Of a stretch of DNA of 16,871 nucleotides, positions 1 through 5,888 are shown in pieces. Every line of letters begins with the position of its first letter. Position 1 is the stretch's first letter. The notes under the pieces are model-generated. The model ran no database searches, was not told the origin of the DNA, and saw only the letters and a list, made by a program, of their open reading frames with translations. The translations under genes and the position numbers were made by a program. Source of the DNA: CAZAOY01 sp964486925. Its GTDB lineage: Bacteria; Bacillota; Clostridia; Oscillospirales; Ruminococcaceae. The stretch is from the NCBI GenBank assembly GCA_964486925.1, contig CAZAOY010000054.1:1-16871 (forward strand), written 5' to 3'.

Positions 1-251
1 ATTATACCACACATTGTGCTACTTGTCAACATGATAAATTCAAAATATTTGTAAATTTTAGTGGTTTAAGATTATTTATATTTGTTATGGTGTACAAACT
101 AACTATATCACGGAAACCTAAACTGGAATTGGGTATTATTTTTTGCTACCGAACAAGTGAAAATGCCTTTGGGATACCAAAGGGTATTACTTTAAAGTAG
201 GCGAAAAGGTGAAATTTTATTACTGCGAATTATGATCAATCTGTGCAGGGA
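1..251. other. Intergenic edge region, no confident gene
   Basis: This stretch lies downstream of the minus-strand TraB-like gene and reaches the window edge. It holds a small hairpin, CCTTTGG-GATA-CCAAAGG (166-183), with no U-tract on either strand, so it is at best a weak terminator. Two short plus-strand frames look faintly protein-like: a 37-codon frame from ATG 87 to TAG 198-200, and a startless 24-codon frame ending at TGA 233-235. Neither has a ribosome binding site. They could be the decayed tail of a gene, but nothing here can be named. Confidence 0.4.
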
Positions 252-980
252 TTATAGATAATCGTTAACATTAACAAGCTTTAGATTATTGTCAGAATTT
301 ATTAATTCTCTTAAAATATGCAAATGACCTGCTCCATATAGGATAAATATCTTTTTATTGTCAATCGCTAATTTCTGAATATTTGAAAAAATTTTTAAGT
401 TTCTTTCATACCACTTGGAAACCATAGTTGCTCCATTATAATTATTATCTGAGTTGATTGCATTGGCTTTTATATAGATATTATGATTTAACTTCGACCA
501 AACTTCACCATTGTAATATTTATATAAATCAATGATAGAATCATCTCTATGCTTTTCCATATCATTTTGTAACGCACTTATTGCAGCTGTTAGAGGTTCT
601 GATATAACATTCATATCTAAAATAGTGTCATCATCTATTGCATAAATATTATTTAATTGCAACAATTTGCCTAACCTGTAACCTATTTGAATTAATTCAT
701 TATTATATGTTATTGGGTATGTATCACCAAACATATTAATTGTTCCAAGAGTAGTTGTTTTCATCTTATCGTAATTTTTTAAATCCGACAAATCAAACAT
801 TTTATATGTAGTATCTATAGTGAGTTGTGAATTGACAGTGGCTTCGACAGCAATTGTGTCTGGGCAAAAGCGTAATAGCTTTTGTGTAAGATTTTCCAAT
901 TGGGATTGTGTTTCGTTTGAATAAAAATCAAGATCACTTTCTAAAAAATGAAATGTGCCTAATAACAATATTTCTGACAT
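252..980 (-). CDS. TraB/DUF5694-like family protein
   Basis: A 242-residue cytoplasmic protein with no signal peptide or membrane segment. The N-terminus carries LLLGTFHF (about residues 5-12) and the C-terminus YGAGHLHILREL (about 214-225). This pair of a GTFH-type strand motif and a GxGH motif is characteristic of the TraB/PrgY-EreA-ChaN-like superfamily, where conserved His and Glu residues (here also EATVN near residue 46) form a putative metal site. The length fits the DUF5694 branch. No reaction is established for that branch, so no substrate is proposed. The start is ATG 980 with an ideal AGGAGG site eight bases upstream. It lies about 90 bp downstream of the yebC stop on the same strand, so read-through from yebC is possible. 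The gene is more AT-rich than yebC, with many AAT and ATA codons, which may mean separate ancestry. Confidence 0.7.
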   Translation of the reverse strand: MSEILLLGTFHFLESDLDFYSNETQSQLENLTQKLLRFCPDTIAVEATVNSQLTIDTTYKMFDLSDLKNYDKMKTTTLGTINMFGDTYPITYNNELIQIGYRLGKLLQLNNIYAIDDDTILDMNVISEPLTAAISALQNDMEKHRDDSIIDLYKYYNGEVWSKLNHNIYIKANAINSDNNYNGATMVSKWYERNLKIFSNIQKLAIDNKKIFILYGAGHLHILRELINSDNNLKLVNVNDYL

Positions 981-984
981 AAAA

Positions 985-1128
985 TTAACCTCCTGTTATA
1001 TAAATAATCTCTACCAAAACCATACCGTAAACACCTAATACTGCAATACCAATTAGTCCTATTATAATATCATCTATTCTTCCCAGTTGTGCCAGATTTG
1101 CAAGACATCGTCGTTGTCGTCTAGGTGT
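985..1128 (-). other. Startless hydrophobic reading frame, possible remnant
   Basis: In the gap between yebC and the TraB-like gene, the minus strand has an open frame ending at TAA 985-987. It reads as one hydrophobic segment (IDDIIIGLIGIAVLG, then VYGMVLVEIIYITGG). The codons look coding-like, but the frame opens inside the yebC 3' end after a TGA at 1129-1131. It has no ATG, GTG or TTG upstream of the hydrophobic stretch. The only ATG (in VYGMVLVE) would give about 12 residues. It may be the tail of a lost small membrane protein, or chance. Confidence 0.2.
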
Positions 1129-1796
1129 TCAATTAGCTTGTTCATCTTCTCTATGGATTTTGGATCGGTTAGGGTGGTGTAGGTGGATGGTACCTGTTCA
1201 ACCTGTGCAGTTTCTAGGTTGTATCCCATTGAGGTTAGGCTATCCCTTACCGATTCAAAATCGGCGGGATCGGTGGTTATATATGCTCCGTCCTCGCTAA
1301 TCTCAATATCTGAAGCGCCTGATAGGATACTGTCCTCCAGTAGCTTGTCGGGGTCGAGGTTATCTCCTGTTATTGTAATAACACCAAGACGACTAAACAT
1401 AAAGGACACACAGCCGCTAGTACCCAGATTTCCGCCAAACTTGTCAAAGTAGTGCCTAACATCCGCAGCAGTACGATTTTTATTATCTGTTAACCCTTCA
1501 ACTATAACAGCAACGCCGTTAGGTCCGTAACCCTCGTAGACTACCGCCTCATAGCTGTCCTTTTGAGAGCTTCCGCTTGCTTTTTTAATAATTCGCTCTA
1601 TGTTTTCATTTGGTACGTTGTTTTGCTTAGCTTTGTAGATTAGATCCTTAAGCTTACTGTTTACCGCAGGATCAGCGCCGCCCTCTTTAACCGATACCAT
1701 AATCTCTTTACCGATCTTAGTAAATATCTTTGCACGTTGGCTGTCGGTTTTTTCTTTTTTTCTTTTTATTGTGCTCCATTTTGAATGCCCTGACAT
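1074..1796 (-). CDS. yebC: YebC/PmpR-TACO1 family regulator
   Basis: A 240-residue full-length member of the YebC family. The N-terminus MSGHSKWSTIKRKK is the family signature (SGHSKW...K), followed by KIFTKIGKEI and the conserved central block YEGYGPNGVAVIVE (about residues 87-100) and DNKNRTAADVRH. The acidic C-terminal half is also typical. YebC proteins bind nucleic acid. They are described as transcriptional regulators (PmpR) and, more recently, as factors that relieve ribosome stalling at proline runs, like mitochondrial TACO1. The start ATG 1796 follows AAGGAG with a seven-base spacer. The gene is divergent from the 66-residue gene at 2031. No convincing -35/-10 pair was found upstream; TAAAAT near 1838 is only a weak -10 candidate. 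Confidence 0.95.
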   Translation of the reverse strand: MSGHSKWSTIKRKKEKTDSQRAKIFTKIGKEIMVSVKEGGADPAVNSKLKDLIYKAKQNNVPNENIERIIKKASGSSQKDSYEAVVYEGYGPNGVAVIVEGLTDNKNRTAADVRHYFDKFGGNLGTSGCVSFMFSRLGVITITGDNLDPDKLLEDSILSGASDIEISEDGAYITTDPADFESVRDSLTSMGYNLETAQVEQVPSTYTTLTDPKSIEKMNKLIEHLDDNDDVLQIWHNWEE

Positions 1797-1918
1797 AGAT
1801 AAACTCCTTATTTAATAATTCTATTTTTTGAATTTTAGCAGATTTTTTTACATTAAATAACTCGCATATAAAGACCCATTTAGCTTAAAATAATATAGCA
1901 ACGACAGTTGCACAGTGT

Positions 1919-1972
1919 GAGGATAAAGCCTCCTATTGGCTTAGAATAGGATTATTATAAATACGATCCTAT
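1919..1972 (+). promoter_or_regulatory. Overlapping alternative hairpins upstream of the small-protein gene
   Basis: Three inverted repeats overlap here: GAGG (1919-1922) with CCTC (1929-1932); CCTATT (1932-1937) with AATAGG (1945-1950); and ATAGGAT (1946-1952) with ATCCTAT (1966-1972). The last two compete for the same bases, as alternative folds in a leader would. No known riboswitch class was recognised, and no good promoter precedes them on the plus strand, so the role is open. Confidence 0.25.
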
Positions 1973-2030
1973 CATGAATTATCGCACTAGATTTAATTTT
2001 TAAGTAATTTTAGAAAAGAGGTATGTTGCG

Positions 2031-2231
2031 ATGGCTAAGAAAAATACTAAAACGGATAAAAGAGAAAAAACCAAAATCTACAACCCTACCGCCAAAACCC
2101 CTGATTCGGCGATGAATGATTATGGAAATAGCTTTACAAATTCGGTAGGTGAATTTAGCACACAAAAGGTTTCGGCAGCAAAGAACCGTCAAAACTCTCG
2201 TGCCGAAAAGATGAAACCTAACTACAAATAG
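2031..2231 (+). CDS. Small Lys/Asn-rich hydrophilic protein, unknown function
   Basis: A 66-residue protein that I do not recognise. It begins MAKKNTKTDKREKTK, is very rich in Lys, Asn, Thr and Ser, has no Cys or Trp, no hydrophobic segment and no signal peptide. It ends in a basic stretch (AAKNRQNSRAEKMKPNYK). It is probably intrinsically disordered and could bind nucleic acid. The composition superficially recalls minor small acid-soluble spore proteins (SspP, SspO and similar), but no diagnostic motif was found, so this is only a suggestion. Evidence that it is real: a ribosome binding site (AAAGAGG before ATG), a good rho-independent terminator 60 bp after the stop, and flanking genes all on the other strand, so it is its own transcription unit. 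Confidence 0.7.
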   Translation: MAKKNTKTDKREKTKIYNPTAKTPDSAMNDYGNSFTNSVGEFSTQKVSAAKNRQNSRAEKMKPNYK

Positions 2232-2291
2232 GTTTTAATTAGCAGGTACCTTTTATCTGGAATGTTCCGTATTTCTCATTAGAGAAGCGTG

Positions 2292-2336
2292 ATATACCCT
2301 CACTTCTGCTGGTGGGGGTATATTGCTTTTTTATTT
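2292..2336 (+). terminator. Rho-independent terminator of the small-protein gene
   Basis: A 12-bp stem ATATACCCTCAC (2292-2303) pairs with GTGGGGGTATAT (2312-2323), with one T-G wobble and an eight-base loop. TGCTTTTTTATTT follows on the plus strand. It ends transcription from the 66-residue gene. Its U-tract overlaps the stop codon of the convergent DUF368 gene (2331-2333). On the minus strand no T-run follows, so it acts mainly in the plus direction. Confidence 0.85.
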
Positions 2337-3185
2337 AGATCTAGATTCTTTAGTACTAAAGAAGGAAAGGGAAGCACCAAAAGCCAGTGTTACAGCTGCA
2401 AAGAGGATGTAAATTCCTCCTTTAAGCTGATTCTCGACAATAATACTATCGACTATAACCGGTATGCTACCAACTACAAATCCAAGTATTGCAAAATATG
2501 CTTGACTGCTGTATTTGTTAAGTATCTTAGCGATAACCATTGCCCCTAAGAAGATACCTAGAACAATCCCAATCCCAACAGGGATTAATAAAAGGAAGTT
2601 GTAGTCGCTAATGGCTTGTAGGATAGAGTTGTATGCACCGATTAGCACTAACACAAAGCTACCGCTAATACCCGGAATTATCATACATACCGCAGCTAAA
2701 GCTCCCGCAAAGGTAAGATAGATGAATGAAGTGAAGGACAGCGAGGTAATAATGCTTCCGCCTTCGGTAATGTTACTGTTTAACAGCATGAATATCATTA
2801 TTAATAACGTTATGATAAATGAAATTACATGGCTTAGATTAATCCTAAATCGTGAGGTGTTAGGGTTATCCGAAATATCTGTAGCCTTTCGATAGATAAG
2901 AGGGATACTACCTAAGATTACCCCGATAAAGAAAAAGTTTGTCAACATATACTGCTTTTCCAAACAATAGGATAAAAGCTTAGCAAAGAGTAGAATCCCT
3001 AGAACCGCGCCAACTCCAATAGGGATTAGCAGCTTAAGGTTATTTTTAATATCCTTTGTGAAGTTTCCGATAGCAGAGATTAGCTTATCATATACATTAA
3101 GCACTACCGCCATAGTACCGCCGCTAACCCCTGGGATAATATTTGCAACACCTATAATCGCACCAAATATCATAAGTTTAATCAT
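2331..3185 (-). CDS. popT: DUF368 polyprenyl-phosphate transporter PopT
   Basis: A 284-residue polytopic inner-membrane protein of the DUF368 family. DUF368 proteins were identified as PopT, one of two broad families (the other is DedA/UptA) that return undecaprenyl phosphate to the cytoplasmic face of the membrane for cell-wall and glycan synthesis. The sequence shows the family hallmark twice, as expected for an inverted repeat. GVANIIPGVSGGTMAVVLN lies near residue 12, and VCMIIPGISGSFVLVLIGAY near residue 165. About eight hydrophobic segments span the protein. Length is normal. The start ATG 3185 is preceded by AAAGGA. It lies 110 bp downstream of nrdG, possibly with its own weak promoter (TTAATA-17-TAGTAT). 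The substrate is from family knowledge, not from this sequence. Confidence 0.9.
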   Translation of the reverse strand: MIKLMIFGAIIGVANIIPGVSGGTMAVVLNVYDKLISAIGNFTKDIKNNLKLLIPIGVGAVLGILLFAKLLSYCLEKQYMLTNFFFIGVILGSIPLIYRKATDISDNPNTSRFRINLSHVISFIITLLIMIFMLLNSNITEGGSIITSLSFTSFIYLTFAGALAAVCMIIPGISGSFVLVLIGAYNSILQAISDYNFLLLIPVGIGIVLGIFLGAMVIAKILNKYSSQAYFAILGFVVGSIPVIVDSIIVENQLKGGIYILFAAVTLAFGASLSFFSTKESRSK

Positions 3186-3295
3186 TGTTTAACGTCCTTT
3201 CTTATACTAAGCTGTAGCTAAAACCCTATTAAAGCCTATGAATGGAGCTTATACGGTTTGATAGAGTTGTTTACTACAGATTAGTATTATTACCA

Positions 3296-3796
3296 TTAGC
3301 TTTCGTCGTATAGCACAACCTGTCCTGCCTTTATAGACTCACTAGCCAGGATAAGCCGCTGATTACTACTCCCTCTAAAACGAAGGGTTAGATCTCGTTT
3401 TTTCATATCAAAACGCCCATCAACAAGCACATCGATCTTTGAAAGGATGGACTGTATCTGTGGTTTTTGCATGGCTAGTAGCTGTTCAAAGGTAAAGCCG
3501 CTGTATACCCAGATGTTTTTGCCTATGTGTTTGGATCTATCTACTAGATCCAACACCGCGTCGGGTTGTAAAAAAGGCTCGCCTCCGCTTATGGTAATTC
3601 CTGTTAGTAATGGATTTTTCTGTAGAGAAGTTACAATGTCGTCTGTCAATACTAGATGTCCGCCGTCTAGGCTGTGGGTGTTAGGGTTATGGCAGTGGGG
3701 ACAGTTATGTAGGCATCCTTGGGTGAACACGGTAAGCCGCACGCCGTCGCCGTCTACGATTGATTCATCTATAATTCCCGAAATTCTAATCTCCAT
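3296..3796 (-). CDS. nrdG: Anaerobic ribonucleotide reductase activating protein
   Basis: A 166-residue radical-SAM activase of class III (anaerobic) ribonucleotide reductase. It uses a [4Fe-4S] cluster and S-adenosylmethionine to make the glycyl radical on NrdD. The cluster ligands are C28, C32 and C35 (CLHNCPHC, the CxxxCxxC radical-SAM motif). SGGEPFLQ (70-77) is the SAM-contacting GGE motif. The N-terminal GIIDESIVDGDGVR is typical of NrdG. Size is usual for the family. The start ATG 3796 has AAAGGTGG upstream. It sits 18 bp after the HAD phosphatase gene and is probably co-transcribed with it. No nrdD is in the window, which is unusual since the two are often adjacent. It supports anaerobic growth. 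Confidence 0.93.
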   Translation of the reverse strand: MEIRISGIIDESIVDGDGVRLTVFTQGCLHNCPHCHNPNTHSLDGGHLVLTDDIVTSLQKNPLLTGITISGGEPFLQPDAVLDLVDRSKHIGKNIWVYSGFTFEQLLAMQKPQIQSILSKIDVLVDGRFDMKKRDLTLRFRGSSNQRLILASESIKAGQVVLYDES

Positions 3797-3814
3797 ACAA
3801 AACCACCTTTATTA

Positions 3815-4459
3815 TCAATTATTACTAGGTAATAATAATTCATCAACTGCGGCTAGGATTTCGCAAGGGGCGGATACGACCCTGTCGGCATCGATAATTT
3901 CGTCTTTGTTAAACCCATATAGACAGCCGATAAAAGGAATGTTGTTCTCTCTGGCTGCTTGTTTATCAAAATGACGATCCCCCACCATTACCACCTTTTC
4001 TGGTGCTACATAGTTTATAAGCTTTCTAAGGGTGGTGACCTTATTCATATCCACCTCTAGTGGTTGTATGTAGTCTATTAGATGGTTAAGGTTTAGCACG
4101 TCTAGCACCATCTCGATATAATTTAAGTAAGCGTTAGAGCAGATTGCGGTTTTGTATCCTTTTGCTCTAAGGTCGGTGAGAAGCTTTGTCACCCCATCAT
4201 ATTCAGCGTGAAACTCCTTGATAAACTCCTCCTCATAGGAGTCTAACAGCTTAATAAACATTTCAAGATCTTCTGAGGTCGGGTCGGTTACAAAGTCGTG
4301 GATGTAGTCGTCAATCCTACCTCCAAAGGTACCGATTAGCTTTTCATAAGGTACGTCCCGAACATTGAAGTGTTCCAGTGCCTTTTCAAGCGCTTTAACC
4401 GCATATATCTCGGTTTGGTTTAACGTTCCATCTAGATCAAAAACAACTAATTTGCTCAT
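3815..4459 (-). CDS. HAD-superfamily hydrolase, phosphoglycolate-phosphatase-like
   Basis: A HAD phosphatase of about 214 residues counted from the ATG at 4459. Motif I is VFDLDGT (D8 nucleophile, D10 acid/base). Motif II is AICSN. A conserved Lys lies in the NKVTTLRK region, and motif IV is VGDRHFDKQAA. An alpha-helical cap lies between motifs I and II, as in Gph/PGMB-type enzymes. Substrate is not determined: phosphoglycolate, sugar phosphates or nucleotides are all possible. The frame stays open to 4537, but I chose 4459 for two reasons. AGAGG lies six bases upstream of it, and a promoter (-10 at 4526-4531) would place the mRNA 5' end near 4519, inside the longer frame. It leads a probable two-gene unit with nrdG. 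Confidence 0.85.
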   Translation of the reverse strand: MSKLVVFDLDGTLNQTEIYAVKALEKALEHFNVRDVPYEKLIGTFGGRIDDYIHDFVTDPTSEDLEMFIKLLDSYEEEFIKEFHAEYDGVTKLLTDLRAKGYKTAICSNAYLNYIEMVLDVLNLNHLIDYIQPLEVDMNKVTTLRKLINYVAPEKVVMVGDRHFDKQAARENNIPFIGCLYGFNKDEIIDADRVVSAPCEILAAVDELLLPSNN

Positions 4460-4525
4460 AAAAACCTCTATTTCTATTATTAAAATTTTGCTATAGGTAA
4501 GGGACATCAAAAGCCCTCTTTCTTT

Positions 4526-4554
4526 ATTATAACACATAATTCTAGTTTTGCAAA
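4526..4554 (-). promoter_or_regulatory. Promoter of the HAD-nrdG unit
   Basis: On the minus strand, TTTGCA (4549-4554, four of six matches to TTGACA), a 17-bp spacer and a perfect TATAAT (4526-4531). The predicted start is near 4519, giving a leader of about 60 nt before the ATG at 4459. Confidence 0.65.
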
Positions 4555-4585
4555 TAGCGTTACCTGCTTTTTATAAATTTATACA

Positions 4586-4623
4586 ATATAATGGGGACAC
4601 AGCTTTCTGTGTCCCTATTATAT
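4586..4623 (-). terminator. 17-bp hairpin after the Dabb gene, probable terminator
   Basis: A near-perfect inverted repeat with arms 4586-4602 and 4607-4623, a CTTT loop, and a GC-rich core GGGACACAG/CTGTGTCCC. It lies 43 bp after the stop of the minus-strand Dabb gene and before the HAD promoter, the right place to end the isomerase-Dabb transcript. It lacks a proper U-tract on either strand (ATTATATTG follows on minus). It could instead be a REP-like palindrome or an mRNA-stabilising hairpin. Confidence 0.5.
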
Positions 4624-4665
4624 GTGCAAAATAACAAAAATCTACGCAGTCTATTGTAAACACTG

Positions 4666-4962
4666 CTATATGTTAAAATCAAGCTCTAAAAAGTCCGATA
4701 CCTCTGTATCCCAACGATTTTTAACGAAGTCAAGATGGATAGGGTGGTTAGCGTAGTTAATAAATTCCTGTTCGCTGTCAAAATCCATTGTAAATCCGTA
4801 GGTAAAGCTATTCTTTGGGCTTATTTGGTGGAATACAGAAAAGTTTTGAACGCCTGGGATGGAGGTTAGTAGCCTCTCTCCATCAGATAGAAAAGCCTTT
4901 GTTTTGTCGTCATCCTTTGCTGATTTAAGATTAAAGATCACCATATGTCTGTATCTGTTCAT
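4666..4962 (-). CDS. Dabb (stress-responsive alpha/beta-barrel) domain protein
   Basis: A 98-residue single-domain protein of the Dabb family (dimeric ferredoxin-like alpha/beta barrel). It opens with MNRYRHMVIFNLK and contains the late NHPIHLDFVKNRW block, with the conserved His residues expected for this fold. Members include plant stress proteins, olivetolic acid cyclase and many bacterial proteins next to carbohydrate genes. The activity of the bacterial ones is mostly unknown. The frame extends to a TTG at 4974, but ATG 4962 is preferred because GGAGAAG lies just before it. It follows the isomerase gene by 17 bp and is surely translated from the same mRNA. Confidence 0.8.
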   Translation of the reverse strand: MNRYRHMVIFNLKSAKDDDKTKAFLSDGERLLTSIPGVQNFSVFHQISPKNSFTYGFTMDFDSEQEFINYANHPIHLDFVKNRWDTEVSDFLELDFNI

Positions 4963-4979
4963 AATCTTCTCCAATCATT

Positions 4980-5786
4980 CTACTTAATAGTCTGTAGTAG
5001 GTATGTCATATAACTTATATAATGCGCAAACACAATCCCCGCACCCTCTAGCTCAGGACACCAGCGTTTAACCCATTCTAAACTTACAAACCCGTCATAC
5101 CCGTTATCCGCCAGTAGCTGTAGCGCATCGAAGATTGGCACATCACCGTATCCCATCATGCGGTAGACAACCTTATCCCCATCTAACACGCTATCCTTCA
5201 CGTGTATGTATCTAACATAGTCCTTAAGGTTAGCATAGGTTATAGCAGGAGATTCCCCCGCAAATCGGTAGGGATGATGGATATCCCAGAGCACACCCTT
5301 GTTATCGCTCGCCACAGTTTCGATAAACTGTTTAAGCTTTGCCGAATCAGCTAATACGCCGTTAGTTTCGATAAGAGGAACGACCCCCTTATCGGAGGCA
5401 TACTCGCAGATCTCGTTATATCGATTAGCCGCAGCTTGCAGGTCTACCTCCTCTGGGTATGGTTTGTCGGAGATCATTACACGGATAAATGGTGTAGATA
5501 AGGTTTTTGCTAGGTCTATGTATCGTTTTGCGGTATCTGCGTCGTTATATTCATCATAACCCATGCTTATACCTGTGGTTAACATAGAGATAGCTAACCT
5601 TGAGTTTTTAAGATCCTTTAGAGTGTCGTTAATATGTTCTTCCCTAAAAGGGTAGGCGTTTGGCATATACAGCTCGTTTTGCAGCCCACGCACCTCAATA
5701 CCATCAAATTTAAGATCCTTTGCGGTAGCGTATATATCCTTCCAGCTCCAATCGGGACAACCTAGTGTTGAAAAAGCAAGTTTCAT
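4980..5786 (-). CDS. Sugar phosphate isomerase/epimerase family TIM barrel
   Basis: A 268-residue protein of the xylose-isomerase-like (AP endonuclease family 2) TIM-barrel group. Residues that match the metal-binding set are E140 (PLIETNG), D168 with H170/H171 (LWDIHHPYR), H195 (RYIHVKDS) and E237 (SLEWVKRW). The N-terminus MKLAFSTLGCPDWSW is typical of sugar isomerases/epimerases in carbohydrate or inositol-type catabolism. The exact sugar is not predictable. The start ATG 5786 has AAGGAG upstream. It is first in a two-gene cassette with the Dabb protein. Its short leader contains a 40-nt hairpin and its promoter is overlapped by a palindrome, so it is probably under a dedicated regulator. 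Confidence 0.85.
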   Translation of the reverse strand: MKLAFSTLGCPDWSWKDIYATAKDLKFDGIEVRGLQNELYMPNAYPFREEHINDTLKDLKNSRLAISMLTTGISMGYDEYNDADTAKRYIDLAKTLSTPFIRVMISDKPYPEEVDLQAAANRYNEICEYASDKGVVPLIETNGVLADSAKLKQFIETVASDNKGVLWDIHHPYRFAGESPAITYANLKDYVRYIHVKDSVLDGDKVVYRMMGYGDVPIFDALQLLADNGYDGFVSLEWVKRWCPELEGAGIVFAHYISYMTYLLQTIK

Positions 5787-5801
5787 ATCCTTCTCCTTAT
5801 C

Positions 5802-5841
5802 TTATTACTCTACACTATACCTTATTAGTGCAGAGTAATAA
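5802..5841 (-). promoter_or_regulatory. Inverted repeat in the isomerase leader
   Basis: Arms TTATTACTCT (5802-5811) and AGAGTAATAA (5832-5841) are perfect. An inner CACTA/TAGTG pair lies around an eight-base loop, with a single A-C mismatch between the two stems. The predicted transcript starts about where the repeat begins, so the mRNA would carry a hairpin at its extreme 5' end, just ahead of the ribosome binding site. It could be an operator downstream of the -10 or a 5' stabilising stem. Confidence 0.45.
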
Positions 5842-5845
5842 ATAT

Positions 5846-5886
5846 AGTATATTCCATATTATGTATTTCGTACAAAGTATGAAATA
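5846..5886 (-). promoter_or_regulatory. Isomerase-Dabb promoter with operator-like palindrome
   Basis: On the minus strand, TTGTAC (5870-5875), an 18-bp spacer and TATACT (5846-5851). The -35 lies inside a 23-bp palindrome, TATTTCGTAC-AAA-GTATGAAATA (5864-5886), whose ten-base arms differ at one position. A palindrome covering a -35 box is the usual arrangement for a repressor site. It overlaps the last codons of the acyl-CoA ligase gene (which ends at 5889). Confidence 0.45.
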
Positions 5887-5888
5887 TT

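Noticed and set aside
87..200. A 37-codon plus-strand frame at the left edge
   Set aside because: No ribosome binding site or promoter precedes the ATG, and the peptide is not recognised.
2289..2549. An 86-residue plus-strand frame with several cysteines
   Set aside because: It begins inside the terminator and is otherwise antisense to the popT gene, whose family signatures are clear.
4460..4537. A longer N-terminus for the HAD phosphatase
   Set aside because: It precedes the DLDGT motif by an atypical hydrophobic stretch, lies over the predicted transcription start, and the ATG at 4459 has the better ribosome site.
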